A DNA stretch of 64,000 nucleotides from Chitinophaga niastensis (GTDB lineage: Bacteria > Bacteroidota > Bacteroidia > Chitinophagales > Chitinophagaceae): contig NZ_PYAW01000001.1 of the NCBI RefSeq assembly GCF_003014755.1, forward strand, positions 1,984,001 to 2,048,000, given 5' to 3'. Shown here piece after piece: positions 26,723 through 36,803 of this stretch (position 1 is its first letter; the number at the start of each line of letters is the position of its first letter). The notes beneath the pieces were generated by a model. The model saw nothing but the letters and a program-made list of their open reading frames with translations, had not been told where the DNA came from and did not search any database. Both the position numbers and the translations under genes were made by a program.

Positions 26723-29167
26723 ATGAAAAAGATGTATTCATTCGCATATCTTGTTATGCTCTTATTGTTACCTGCCATTATACAAGCACAAAATGAACTG
26801 AGTGGAATAATAAAAGACGCTAAGAGTGGAATGGCTTTACCAGGTGTTTTTATTTATATCCCCGATTTGGAAACGGGCGCTGTTTCCGATGTAAAGGGGT
26901 CTTATGCTATCAAAAATATTCCTTCCGGATTTTTTTTGATAGAAACAAGCATCATTGGTTATGCCCGCCAGATTGATAATATATCTATCAAAGGGAAAAC
27001 GCAAAAAAATTATTCGCTCACCATTTCCCAGGCTGAGCTACAGGAAATTATTTTAACAGGTGTATCATCTGCTACAGAATGGCGAAAAAACCCTGTCCCC
27101 AGCACCATCCTTACACAAAAAAACCTGTTACAAAATGTGTCCGGTAATATTATAGATGCGTTACAAACTGCACCAGGCGTATCACAAATAACAGAAGGTC
27201 CTGCTATCTCTAAACCCGTGATACGCGGTTTAGGTTATAACCGTGTGGTGGTTGTTAATGATGGGGTACGGCAGGAAGGCCAGCAATGGGGTGATGAATT
27301 TGGAATTGAAATAGATGAATATACGGTAAACCGCGTGGAGATTTTAAAAGGCCCGTCCAGCCTTAGCTATGGTTCAGATGCAATGGCCGGCGTAATAAAT
27401 TTCCTGGCGCCTGCACCCCTTCCCGAAGGAAAAATTAAAGGAAGTATTTTAGCGAATTATCAAACCAACAATGGCTTGTATGCAGGCTCTTTTAATTTGG
27501 CTGGTAATCAAAATGGTTTTATCTGGGATTTTAGATATACAAAGAAACAAGCGCATGATTATGCAAACAAATATGATGGTTATGTCTGGAATTCAGGTTA
27601 CGGAGAAAATGATTTTAAAGCTATTATAGGCCTTAACAAAAAATGGGGCTATTCTCACCTTCGGTTAAGCGTGTTTGATTTGAAATTAGGTATCATTGAA
27701 GGGGCAAGAGACAGCGCTACTGGTTCTTTTACCAAACATTTTCTGGACGCAAATGATGCAGATAGTTTAGGTATCGCACCTGTCGGCGATTATACCAAAT
27801 ACAATAATTATCCCATTATTCATCAGCATGTGCGGCATTATAAAGCTGTGCTGGATAATAATTTCATATTGGGTGAGGGGCGGTTGACAGTAAAATTAGG
27901 CTTACAACAAAACTACCGTCAGGAAGCAAATGATATTACCAGGGGCGATATATACAATAATTATTTCTTTTTGCGTACTATCAATTATGATGCACAGTAT
28001 ATTATGCGGGAAAAAAATAAATTATCATGGTCCTTTGGTGTAAATGGCATGGGACAGTCATCCGAAGATCGTGGTATTGTTTTTCTGGTGCCGGAATACA
28101 ATTTATTTGATATTGGTGTTTTTTCTATAGCTAAAAAAACGATGGGCAGACTTACTATCAGTGGTGGCCTCCGGTTTGATTCACGTAACCTTCAAACAAA
28201 AGATTTATATATCGATTCCAATGCAGTAAGGTTAAATAGCCCGAATGCTAAGTCCATTAACAGGTTTACTGCTCATCAATCCAATTTCTCTGGTGTATCC
28301 GGGAGCCTCGGTGCTACTTATGATGTTACAGAAAATGTATATGGTAAGCTGAATTTTTCGAGGGGGTTCCGGGCGCCTACTATTGCTGAAAGTGGTTCTG
28401 ATGGAATTCATGACGGTACACCATTTTATGAAATAGGGGATCCAAATTTAAAAGCAGAAAGCAGTTTTCAGGTAGATGCTTCCATTGGTATAAATACGGA
28501 AGACTTTTCAGCAGAGCTGAATACTTTTGTTAATAAAATAAATAATTACATTTTCCCGGTAAAACTCGCAAGTGTTTTTGGCGGTGATTCATTGCGGCAG
28601 GATTTCGCCTCAGGTCTGCCTGCCGGTTCTACATTCAAATATGTATCAGGTGATGCGGTGATTTCCGGTGGAGAATTAACCTGTAATATTCACCCGCAGG
28701 TTGTTACATGGCTGAGTTTTGAAAATAGTTTTTCGTTGATACATGCCATTCTGCAAAACCAGGGAGATTCTACCAAATATCTGCCATACACACCACCACA
28801 AAAGCTATTATCAACGCTTAGGTTCAGTTGCAAAAAAATAAATGGTGTTTTTCAAAATGCTTTTTTCAGGATAGGAATGGAAAATTATTTTAAGCAGGAC
28901 AAAATTTATTACAAATTTGGCAATGAAACAGTAACACCCGGATACACTTTAATTAATGCGGGCATTGGCACAGATATTTATTCAAATAATAAAGCCATTT
29001 GTTCTATTTATATATCGGGCAATAACCTGGCTGATGTTGCTTACCAAAGCAATATGAGCCGCGTTAAATATGGTGATACGAATAATGTAACCGGCAGGAT
29101 GGGCGTTTATAGCATGGGAAGGAATTTTAGTATTAAGTTGATTATTCCATTTAATATTAAGAACTAA
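26723..29167 (+). CDS. TonB-dependent outer-membrane receptor, metal/siderophore type
   Basis: This 814-residue receptor has a signal peptide (about 1-22) and a carboxypeptidase-regulatory-like domain (about 24-105; LSGIIKDAKSGMALPGV). The plug (about 125-235) carries GVSQITEGPAISKPVIRGLG, with VVVNDGVRQEGQQWGDEFG and VEILKGPSSLSYGSDAMAGV as its signature loops. The barrel ends SIKLIIPF. Length and plug are of the classical receptor kind rather than SusC. The loop GQQWGDEFGIEID recalls receptors for haem, zinc or copper. No SusD partner follows; the next gene is an AraC regulator. Substrate undecided. Confidence 0.88.
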   Translation: MKKMYSFAYLVMLLLLPAIIQAQNELSGIIKDAKSGMALPGVFIYIPDLETGAVSDVKGSYAIKNIPSGFFLIETSIIGYARQIDNISIKGKTQKNYSLTISQAELQEIILTGVSSATEWRKNPVPSTILTQKNLLQNVSGNIIDALQTAPGVSQITEGPAISKPVIRGLGYNRVVVVNDGVRQEGQQWGDEFGIEIDEYTVNRVEILKGPSSLSYGSDAMAGVINFLAPAPLPEGKIKGSILANYQTNNGLYAGSFNLAGNQNGFIWDFRYTKKQAHDYANKYDGYVWNSGYGENDFKAIIGLNKKWGYSHLRLSVFDLKLGIIEGARDSATGSFTKHFLDANDADSLGIAPVGDYTKYNNYPIIHQHVRHYKAVLDNNFILGEGRLTVKLGLQQNYRQEANDITRGDIYNNYFFLRTINYDAQYIMREKNKLSWSFGVNGMGQSSEDRGIVFLVPEYNLFDIGVFSIAKKTMGRLTISGGLRFDSRNLQTKDLYIDSNAVRLNSPNAKSINRFTAHQSNFSGVSGSLGATYDVTENVYGKLNFSRGFRAPTIAESGSDGIHDGTPFYEIGDPNLKAESSFQVDASIGINTEDFSAELNTFVNKINNYIFPVKLASVFGGDSLRQDFASGLPAGSTFKYVSGDAVISGGELTCNIHPQVVTWLSFENSFSLIHAILQNQGDSTKYLPYTPPQKLLSTLRFSCKKINGVFQNAFFRIGMENYFKQDKIYYKFGNETVTPGYTLINAGIGTDIYSNNKAICSIYISGNNLADVAYQSNMSRVKYGDTNNVTGRMGVYSMGRNFSIKLIIPFNIKN

Positions 29168-29235
29168 GGAGAAGATCGTTTGCAGGAAATAAGGTATTCA
29201 ATAAAGTTATATTTTTATAGAAGATCCATATACAC

Positions 29236-30036
29236 ATGAAATACGAAGAAATAACACCACAGGAGTATTTAAGGCAGTATGTAAAATGCTTTTTTATTAT
29301 AGAGTCTGATGAGGTTATTGAATATGAATCAAAAGTATTGCCAGGTGGATACCCCGAATTGATATTTAATTTAAGCGATGTATACCTGCATTCTGAAAAA
29401 GAGGAGCGATTCAATCTAACCCCACCTATTGATTACCTGGGACAATTGACCAGGCCGCTGGCAATCAAGTCTAAAGGGAAACTTACCATGTTAGGAATAA
29501 GGTTTTATGCCCATGCGGCAGCGTATTTTTTAAAAGAGCGCATGGAAGAGTTCAATGATCAGATATCCGACCTGACAGGCTTACTGCATACATCCACTAA
29601 AACATTGTATGAACAATTGATGGAAACAAAAGAATTAAAAAAGAAAATTGCGCTCATCGAATATTTTTTGCTGAACCGGTTATCATGCCCCGAAAGAAGG
29701 TTTGACCAGATTAACTTGGTTGGTGATATTACCAGAAGTCTGGCAGCCAATAACTATAGTGACAATGTGGATTTTATTGCAAAAAAGTATGGAATCTCAA
29801 ATCGGTATCTTCAAAAACTATTTTTGCAACACACCGGATTAACACCAAAAAGCTTTCTGAGAATAAATCGTTTTCACCACAGCCTTAGCTTTCTTGATAA
29901 CAAAAAAGAATCATTAACATCCATTGCGTATAGCTGTGGATATTTTGACCAATCACATTTTATCAAGGAGTTTAAGTTACTTTCTGGAGAAACACCACTG
30001 GCATATTTAAACGCCAAAGCAATCGCAAAAACTTAA
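29236..30036 (+). CDS. AraC family transcriptional regulator (DUF6597-type N-terminus)
   Basis: This 266-residue regulator has the N-terminal domain of the DUF6597 group (ITPQEYLRQYVKCFFIIES; VLPGGYPELIFNL; LGIRFYAHAAAYFL). The AraC DNA-binding part (about 165-262) has DFIAKKYGISNRYLQKLF and TSIAYSCGYFDQSHFIKEF, ending ETPLAYL. It lies 68 bp behind the TonB receptor on the same strand; a regulatory link is possible but unproven. Confidence 0.9.
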   Translation: MKYEEITPQEYLRQYVKCFFIIESDEVIEYESKVLPGGYPELIFNLSDVYLHSEKEERFNLTPPIDYLGQLTRPLAIKSKGKLTMLGIRFYAHAAAYFLKERMEEFNDQISDLTGLLHTSTKTLYEQLMETKELKKKIALIEYFLLNRLSCPERRFDQINLVGDITRSLAANNYSDNVDFIAKKYGISNRYLQKLFLQHTGLTPKSFLRINRFHHSLSFLDNKKESLTSIAYSCGYFDQSHFIKEFKLLSGETPLAYLNAKAIAKT

Positions 30037-30125
30037 TGGAGTTCCGAAATTTACTATTTTAACTTCTGCGACAGCACTATTTTTGTTTCAATTAACGCAA
30101 TTCGTAACAGTTAAAGAAACAAAAA

Positions 30126-30599
30126 ATGAGAACAAAAAAAAGCTTTATCGCAATCACCTTAACAGTAATTTCCCTTTTTCACCTTAGCCACAGCCACGCC
30201 CAATCAAAATCAAATTTAGAAGAAGCCAAAAAAGATATTGCTGCAAGTAACGCTGTTTTTCATCAGTCATTTTTTAAAAATGATTCTTCTATTTTTATTA
30301 ACTGTTATACTGACGATGCATGTCTTATGGCGCCGAATAGTCCTATGGCGTGCGGGAGAGAGGGTATAGCAAATTTTTTCAGAGCAGGGTACAATGCCGG
30401 CGCGAGGAGCGGAAAGCTCGTGACTACCGAAATATATGGAGATGGAATTGAATTTGTGACGGAAGTAGGGTGGGGGCAGGTATTTGATAAGAACGGTACT
30501 TTAATTGATGAGGCAAAGTATTTGGTTTTATGGAAAAAAACAGCAAAAGGATGGAAGATGTATAGAGATTCGTTTAGCAGCAACTGGCGCCCTAAATAA
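30126..30599 (+). CDS. Exported NTF2-like (DUF4440/SnoaL-type) protein
   Basis: This 157-residue protein has a signal peptide (about 1-25, ending SHAQ). One NTF2-like cone domain follows (DIAASNAVFHQSFFKND, YTDDACLMAPNSP, GREGIANFF, then EVGWGQVFDKNG and YLVLWKKTAKGWKMYRDSF). This form is frequent in Bacteroidota as secreted proteins of unknown ligand. No catalytic residues can be assigned. It ends before a strong long hairpin. Confidence 0.85.
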   Translation: MRTKKSFIAITLTVISLFHLSHSHAQSKSNLEEAKKDIAASNAVFHQSFFKNDSSIFINCYTDDACLMAPNSPMACGREGIANFFRAGYNAGARSGKLVTTEIYGDGIEFVTEVGWGQVFDKNGTLIDEAKYLVLWKKTAKGWKMYRDSFSSNWRPK

Positions 30600-30637
30600 T
30601 TTAGTTCGACGCTTTTTATAAATATGTCAGTTTACCC

Positions 30638-30683
30638 TTTCGTATAGTTGTAGGCGTATATGTAACGCTTACAACTATACGAA
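30638..30683. terminator. Long hairpin between convergent genes
   Basis: The arms tttcgtatagttgtaggcgt and acgcttacaactatacgaaa pair over 20 bases with one G-U type position around a short AT loop. It separates the NTF2-like gene from the convergent DUF2723 gene. Confidence 0.75.
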
Positions 30684-30709
30684 AATGTATATTAAAATAA
30701 TGGCAGCCG

Positions 30710-33700
30710 TTATTTAAGTTTCAACTGAGCAGCATCTGAAAATGCTGTTTTCATTTGTTGTAAACGGGTAATAATGGCGGTACCTGATTGCTGGTCCTGT
30801 AAAAAGGCATCCTTCAGATTGGGTGGTAAGGCATTATAATAATTCAGCTGCTGGTTACAGTCGCGTATCACTTCATCCGCGATAGCGTTGCCCCTGGCTA
30901 TGTTGCCGCTCAGATAATAAGCATATGCATATTCCATGGAAGTAATATTATGCATGCTATTACCTTCGCCGGAAGTCATCCCATAAGGCAAAGTGGCTGT
31001 GGGCAACATTTTGTAGCCGTAATCGAGGACCTTAATCGCAGAGTCTTTTTTGCCTTCGTTTGCCAGTGCAATACCCAATGTAGAAAAGGTTTTACGGATG
31101 CCTAACAATATCCTCCTGCCGTTTTCGTCGAAATAAGTACCTGGATGTTCGGCACCGCCAAAACGGAATTTCGTCATCAGGTTATTATACATAACATCTG
31201 TATTCACGCTGCTGCCAAGGTCTTCATTTGCTTCTTTTTTAACAGGCACCAAACGATAGGTCAGGCCTTCTTGTCGTACATAATTATTTAACCCTAAAGC
31301 GAAAGGATGTGTAAAATAAACTGGTCGCTTCCAGTTGTTGGCAGCAATAATATTCAGTTCTGCCAGGTCATTTTTGAACAGCGCATTACCAGTTATCGTA
31401 AAGTTCACCTGTGATGCAAAGTGGCTGCTATCTTTCGGCGCCACCGTACCATTCTTTATCACAGCTTCCTTATTCACCGGCAGGAAGAACTGATGTGTGG
31501 GGAAGTAATTAACACTGCTTCCTCCTTGCGTCTGTTGTTTATTATTGTCGTCTCCCATGAAAGCCATTATTTCATTGAGATTGAAATAACGGTCTTGCGG
31601 AATATTACCGGGATTATAAAAAGGAATGTAGTTACGGTTATCGCCCAGGTATTTATCCGGTGTCCAGCTAAAAGGCAACGGATCGCTTTTATTTATTTTC
31701 CGCTGTAACTGATTAATAGCCCAATCGGTGCCCAGCAGGCTGGTAACGCTCACGCGTATATCAGGACGGATATTTTCCACTTCCTGTGCATACCAGAGCG
31801 GATAGGTATCGTTGTCGCCACCGGTGAAGAGGATGGCATTGGGCGCGCAGGAATTCAGGTAATCTGCAGCAGCATCCCTTGCCAGTGTTTTCATGGAACG
31901 GTCATGATCATCCCATTCCTGTGAAGCCATCAACACCGGCACTGCCAGCAGGCATACCAATCCGGCAGTGAGAGCAGCCATTTTACCAGGCAGTTTCCTT
32001 TTTATCCATTCATATACATATAATACGCCTAATCCTATCCAGATGGAAAATGTATAGAAAGATCCGACATAAGAATAATCCCTTTCCCGCGGTTGCGGGC
32101 CGTATTGATTAAGATATAATATGATGGCGATACCTGTAAAGAAATAAAGCAGGAACATTACTATCATGTTATGGCGGTCGCGTTTCCACTGATAAACCAT
32201 ACCCAGTATACCAAGCAGCAATGGTAGCATGAACAGGGTGTTGTGCGCTTTATTCTCTTTAAGCGTATCCGGTAACAGATGCTGATTACCCAGCCGCCAA
32301 TTATCAATGAAAGGAATACCCGATATCCAGTTACCATCACGGGCATTGCCAAGGCCCTGCAAATCATTCTGCCGGCCTGCAAAATTCCACATAAAATAAC
32401 GGAAGTACATCCAGTTAAACTGATATCCCACCAGCCATTTCATATGATCGCCGAAAGAGGGCTTCTCCTCTTTACCCAGGCCAAGCCATGACTGGTAATA
32501 ATCTATATGCCCCAGGGAATTGTCATTGTCCCATGCGCGTGTAAACAGGTGAATATCGTCAGGATTATATTCATAATCGAATTTTTTTCCTACTACATCA
32601 TACTTCCCTGTTTTTTCATCTTTATAATAAATATCTCCTTTTTCTTTGCTGCCAACAGGTTTGGCTGTAAAATCCGGGCCATGTAAAATGGGCCATGTAC
32701 CATACTGGGAACGATCCAGGTAAGCCACCAGCTCAATCGGGTTGTTTACCTGCTGCATATTGATGGGAGGATTGGCATTGGCGCGTATCAGGATCATGAA
32801 ATAAGAAGAATATCCTATCAGGATAAAAGTAAAGCACCATAATCCCAGCTGAAGAAAGTACCGTTTCCTTTTTTGTGCCTGGTATATCCCTATACCAATC
32901 AGTAATGCTAGTAACAAAATAGCGAAAACAGCACCGGAATTAAATGACAGATTCAAATCGTTTACGAACCAGCGGTCAAACCAGCCTATTATTTTTACAG
33001 TGTCCTGTATTACTAATATCTGTACAATACCGGTTAACGCACATGCCAGCAAAAAGGCCAGCAAAGCACCTTTGCGTGAATAGCGGTAGCGGCGGAAGTA
33101 ATAGGTCATTACAATAGCCGGGATGCTGAGCAGACTTAACAAGTGTACCCCGATAGATAATCCTATCAGATAGGCAATCAGCAAGATCCAGCGATCGGAG
33201 TATGGTTCATCCGCCTGTTCTTCCCATTTAAGAATAGCCCAGAAAACCATTGCAATGAAGAGAGGAGAAACACCAAACACGATACCTTCCACTGCAGAAA
33301 ACCAGAAGGAGTCAGAAAACGTGAATGCCAGTGCACCTACTGCACCTGCAGCGATAATGGCCAGTGATTTTTCCAGGGGTAGCACTTCCTCTTTCTTTTG
33401 CAACAGGCGACGGCCCAGATGTGTAATAGTCCAAAACAGGAACATGATGGTAAACCCGCTGCTGATGGAAGACAACAGATTCACCTGCTGTGCTGCATGG
33501 GCGTTAGGCCCCACTGCATCCCAGCTGCCTGCGAAGAATATAATGAACAATCTGCCTAACATAATAAATAACGGGGCACCCGGCGGATGTGAGATCTGAA
33601 GCTTATATGCACAGGGAATAAATTCTCCGCAGTCCCAAAAACTAACCGTGGCTTCCCGGGTGAGGATATACATTGTGCAGGCAATGGCGCAAATTATCCA

Positions 33701-33736
33701 GCCTGCTATGCTATTCATTTTCTTAAAGCTGCTCAT
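30710..33736 (-). CDS. GT117/DUF2723 family membrane glycosyltransferase
   Basis: This 1008-residue protein has about a dozen membrane helices in the first 650 residues, beginning GWIICAIACTMYILT. It has the conserved luminal motif FWDCGEFIPCAYKLQISHPPG, split at its centre, with the acidic DCGE pair expected of a GT-C type enzyme. The soluble part has FTGGDNDTYPLWYAQEVENI, shortened, and RDYSYVGSFY, both hallmarks of the DUF2723 family, now grouped as GT117. The C-terminal helices are TPR-like. Members are thought to transfer sugar from a lipid carrier to exported proteins, as in Bacteroidota O-glycosylation; donor and acceptor are unknown here. It is monocistronic. Confidence 0.88.
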   Translation of the reverse strand: MSSFKKMNSIAGWIICAIACTMYILTREATVSFWDCGEFIPCAYKLQISHPPGAPLFIMLGRLFIIFFAGSWDAVGPNAHAAQQVNLLSSISSGFTIMFLFWTITHLGRRLLQKKEEVLPLEKSLAIIAAGAVGALAFTFSDSFWFSAVEGIVFGVSPLFIAMVFWAILKWEEQADEPYSDRWILLIAYLIGLSIGVHLLSLLSIPAIVMTYYFRRYRYSRKGALLAFLLACALTGIVQILVIQDTVKIIGWFDRWFVNDLNLSFNSGAVFAILLLALLIGIGIYQAQKRKRYFLQLGLWCFTFILIGYSSYFMILIRANANPPINMQQVNNPIELVAYLDRSQYGTWPILHGPDFTAKPVGSKEKGDIYYKDEKTGKYDVVGKKFDYEYNPDDIHLFTRAWDNDNSLGHIDYYQSWLGLGKEEKPSFGDHMKWLVGYQFNWMYFRYFMWNFAGRQNDLQGLGNARDGNWISGIPFIDNWRLGNQHLLPDTLKENKAHNTLFMLPLLLGILGMVYQWKRDRHNMIVMFLLYFFTGIAIILYLNQYGPQPRERDYSYVGSFYTFSIWIGLGVLYVYEWIKRKLPGKMAALTAGLVCLLAVPVLMASQEWDDHDRSMKTLARDAAADYLNSCAPNAILFTGGDNDTYPLWYAQEVENIRPDIRVSVTSLLGTDWAINQLQRKINKSDPLPFSWTPDKYLGDNRNYIPFYNPGNIPQDRYFNLNEIMAFMGDDNNKQQTQGGSSVNYFPTHQFFLPVNKEAVIKNGTVAPKDSSHFASQVNFTITGNALFKNDLAELNIIAANNWKRPVYFTHPFALGLNNYVRQEGLTYRLVPVKKEANEDLGSSVNTDVMYNNLMTKFRFGGAEHPGTYFDENGRRILLGIRKTFSTLGIALANEGKKDSAIKVLDYGYKMLPTATLPYGMTSGEGNSMHNITSMEYAYAYYLSGNIARGNAIADEVIRDCNQQLNYYNALPPNLKDAFLQDQQSGTAIITRLQQMKTAFSDAAQLKLK

Positions 33737-34150
33737 TCAAGAGAAGTTTATTTTTATGAAAGGAAGTGATGATTATAAAATTAGAAGACATTCCTGAAAT
33801 AAGGTGTTAAAATTTGCGGTCATCTACAACCACCATCATTGCATTGTTTCATGAAGGATCTGTGAGGCAATGTCCTCACCGGATTTATCTGCCAGGTTTG
33901 TAGGGATGAATGTAACATATTAGTTCATAATTGGAGACTATAGGTTTTATTTTTGATAATTCGCCTGGGAGAAGGCCACGGGCGATTAACTTCTACATGA
34001 TAAAATTAAAGCCCCCCGTTGTTTACCGGCCCAAGTCCTTCATTTACCGATCTATTTACGTAGTTGACCTTATTGGCGATTGCTGAAATTTTAGATTCAA
34101 TTTAGTTTTGGATCATTATTCAAAAGAGATAATAACTTATAAAAACAGTT
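33737..34150. other. Spacer between divergent genes, no gene seen
   Basis: This 414-bp stretch separates the DUF2723 gene and the FAD monooxygenase gene, which point away from each other. It must hold both promoters. No coding fragment, strong hairpin or recognisable operator was found by eye. Confidence 0.4.
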
Positions 34151-35326
34151 ATGAAAACAAAAACTATTTTAATTTCCGGAGCCAGTGTTGCAGGCCCTGC
34201 ATTGGCATTCTGGCTAAACCGCTATGGCTTTCAAACTACAATTATTGAACGTGCACCGGGAATTCGTCCGGGAGGCTATGCTGTTGACTTTCGGGGTGCT
34301 GCGATGGAGGTGTTGGTGAAGATGGGACTTCTTGATGAGATACGAAAATACGAAACACGCACAGGTACAATTACCATTGTAGATAAGAACAATAAAAAGG
34401 TGGCCAGTATGCCTGAAGGCTTTACCAGCGGCGAGCTGGAAATTATGCGTGGCGACCTGGTGAATGTATTTTATGATGCCACAAAACAAGATGTTGAATA
34501 TATATTTGATGATAGTATTATTTCATTGGTGCAAAATATGGATGGCGTTGAAGTAACTTTTGAACACCATCCGGCCCGACACTTCGATTTGGTGATTGGG
34601 GCAGACGGATTACATTCAAACGTAAGAAAAATAGCCTTTGGTGATGAAGCAAAATTCTGTCATGACTTTGGTTTGTATATTGCCATATTCACCACACCGA
34701 ACTTCATGAATGTAGGCATGAATGGCTTGTTTTATAGCACACCAGGTAAACGGGTAGGTTTTTTTGGCGCGCGACAAAGTACGGAAGCAAGAGCATCTTT
34801 CTATTTTGCCTCGGAACCCTTGCAATATGACCGTCGGGATATAGCGCAACAGCAACAAATCCTTCGTTACAGATTCACGCATGAGCAATGGCAGGTGCCA
34901 CAGTTATTAGAACTAATGGATAGCGCACCGGATTTTTATTTTGACGCTATTAGCCAGATTAAGATGGATCGCTGGTCAACAGGGCGTATTGCGCTGATTG
35001 GAGATGCGGCACATTGCGCCTCGCCTTTATCAGGAATGGGTACTAGCATGGCGGTGGTAGGAGCCTATATCCTCGCTGGTGAATTAAAGAAAGCAAATGG
35101 TGATTACGCAGTAGCCTTTTCCCGCTATGAAGATATGATGCGGCCATTTGTAAAAGAGGGCCAGAAGCTGGCTGATGGCGGCGCAGATTGGTTTGTTCCA
35201 ACAACACGCCTCAAACATTGGTTTAGTCAACAAATGTGGAAGGTGCTTCCTTATTCCCCATGGAAGAATATGATGATTGAGCTTCCATCCAAAATTGCCC
35301 GCTCGGTTAAACCTGAAAATTATTAG
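34151..35326 (+). CDS. FAD-dependent monooxygenase (flavoprotein hydroxylase family)
   Basis: This 391-residue class A flavoprotein monooxygenase has the FAD dinucleotide loop SGASVAGPALAFWL at residues 8-21. The DG motif is VIGADGLHSNVRK and the GD motif is GRIALIGDAAHCASPLSG followed by GMGTSMAV. These enzymes hydroxylate small aromatic or polyketide compounds using NAD(P)H and O2; TetX is a member of the same wide family, but the motifs do not single out tetracycline as a substrate. It stands alone with its own promoter region. Substrate unknown. Confidence 0.9.
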   Translation: MKTKTILISGASVAGPALAFWLNRYGFQTTIIERAPGIRPGGYAVDFRGAAMEVLVKMGLLDEIRKYETRTGTITIVDKNNKKVASMPEGFTSGELEIMRGDLVNVFYDATKQDVEYIFDDSIISLVQNMDGVEVTFEHHPARHFDLVIGADGLHSNVRKIAFGDEAKFCHDFGLYIAIFTTPNFMNVGMNGLFYSTPGKRVGFFGARQSTEARASFYFASEPLQYDRRDIAQQQQILRYRFTHEQWQVPQLLELMDSAPDFYFDAISQIKMDRWSTGRIALIGDAAHCASPLSGMGTSMAVVGAYILAGELKKANGDYAVAFSRYEDMMRPFVKEGQKLADGGADWFVPTTRLKHWFSQQMWKVLPYSPWKNMMIELPSKIARSVKPENY

Positions 35327-35476
35327 AAATAGCAGCAAACAGGCAAGTACAAATAGTGATCTGCTCAGGGATTTTTCATTATAAAAAAGCTGGAAGGGTA
35401 CAAGGAGAACTGTAATAAATTTACAACATTTGTTGCGTTATCAGGGAGATTTACAATAAGTTACTTATCTTTTGAT

Positions 35477-36607
35477 ATGCGTATTTTTCTTTTCTGTATA
35501 CTGCTATTATCGTGTTTTGCCGGCCAGGCCCAAACCGCCGCTGCACCGGCTATTGTAATGCGGGTGGAGCATGCGCCTGCACCCGGAATTATCAATGGAA
35601 AGCACACCCTCTTTTATGAAATCTTTCTGACGAATTTTTCAGCGCTTCCTTTACAGCTCATGCAGCTGGAAATATTGACTGCAGAGGATACGGTAAGTAT
35701 TAATTTTATTTCGGGAGATGAAATAGCCAGGCGTTTATATATGCCCGGCACAAAGCCAGGCGCTGTCGGCAATCCGGTGTTGCCTCCCGGCAGGGTGGCT
35801 GTGTTATATATTGAAGCAACTATCTCGGGCAATAAAATGCCAGGCGGAATTATACACCGGCTGATGTTTAAGGATGCAAACGACAGCACCAGCCCGGAAT
35901 GCAGGGTATATGGTGCTGCTACCCGTTTGGAAAACAAGCCGGTGCTGGTATTGGGGGCACCACTTGTCGGAGGGCCATGGACCGCTATTTATGATCCTTC
36001 CTGGGAACGGGGACACCGGCGCATGATTTTTACAAGAGAAGGAGTGGCTCGTATTCCGGGGCGTTATGCTATTGATTTTGTAAAGCTGGATAACCATGCA
36101 AATTTCACAGCAGGTAACCCCGATCCGGTGAAAAACTGGTTTGGCTATGGCGCTGATGTATTGGCCGTTGCAGATGGGGTCATCAGCTCCGTGAATAACA
36201 GCTTCCCGGAGAGTGCAATGGTATCCGGACTGCCGGCTTATGCAGCAGAACAGGCGACCGGCAATTATATCTCCCTGAAAATTTCAGCAGACGCTTATGT
36301 ATTTTACGAACATCTTCAACCAGGTAGTATCAGCGTGAAACCTGGTCAGCGGGTTAAAAAAGGAGATGTGATAGGGCGGCTTGGTTTTACGGGACAGTCT
36401 ACTGGCCCGCATCTTCATTTACATGTAGCAAATGCCAACGCTCCGTTAAGGGCAGAAGGGTTACCGTTTGTATTTGAAAAGTTTAAAGTATCGGGGGCAT
36501 ATCCAAACCTGGAAAATTTCGGAAAGGAATCATGGCAGCCACTGGACGGCGGAGAAAAAGAAGTAAGGAAGGAACACCCGGCTTCCAACAGCGTGATTGT
36601 TTTTTAA
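35477..36607 (+). CDS. Exported M23 family metallopeptidase
   Basis: This 376-residue protein has a signal peptide (about 1-18, ending GQAQ) and a beta-rich N-terminal domain (about 25-155). The C-terminal LytM/M23 domain (about 165-340) has its landmarks in RYAIDFVKLD (Asp ligand), GADVLAVADGVI, FYEHLQPGSI and the HLHLHV metal site after QSTGP. In the usual HxxxD motif the His is replaced by Arg (R-Y-A-I-D); a nearby GHRR may supply the ligand, as in related M23 proteins. It probably cuts peptidoglycan cross-links. Neighbours give no further hint. Confidence 0.87.
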   Translation: MRIFLFCILLLSCFAGQAQTAAAPAIVMRVEHAPAPGIINGKHTLFYEIFLTNFSALPLQLMQLEILTAEDTVSINFISGDEIARRLYMPGTKPGAVGNPVLPPGRVAVLYIEATISGNKMPGGIIHRLMFKDANDSTSPECRVYGAATRLENKPVLVLGAPLVGGPWTAIYDPSWERGHRRMIFTREGVARIPGRYAIDFVKLDNHANFTAGNPDPVKNWFGYGADVLAVADGVISSVNNSFPESAMVSGLPAYAAEQATGNYISLKISADAYVFYEHLQPGSISVKPGQRVKKGDVIGRLGFTGQSTGPHLHLHVANANAPLRAEGLPFVFEKFKVSGAYPNLENFGKESWQPLDGGEKEVRKEHPASNSVIVF

Positions 36608-36803
36608 GATTTTAAATACATCTTATCATTGCTATACAACTTAGTATAGCCGTCACCGTTACTACGGAAGTATATTGAGTAACTGATAGTTAACCTGAAT
36701 AAGGCTACATAAAATAAATGGGGGTAATTAATCGGAATATATCCTTTGTTGGATAATAATACCTCCTGATGCTTTCGATTTTGAATATTAATAAAACAAA
36801 AAG

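Noticed and set aside
34151..35326. Tetracycline-inactivating TetX
   Set aside because: It shares only the general flavin monooxygenase motifs; nothing in the sequence points to tetracycline binding.
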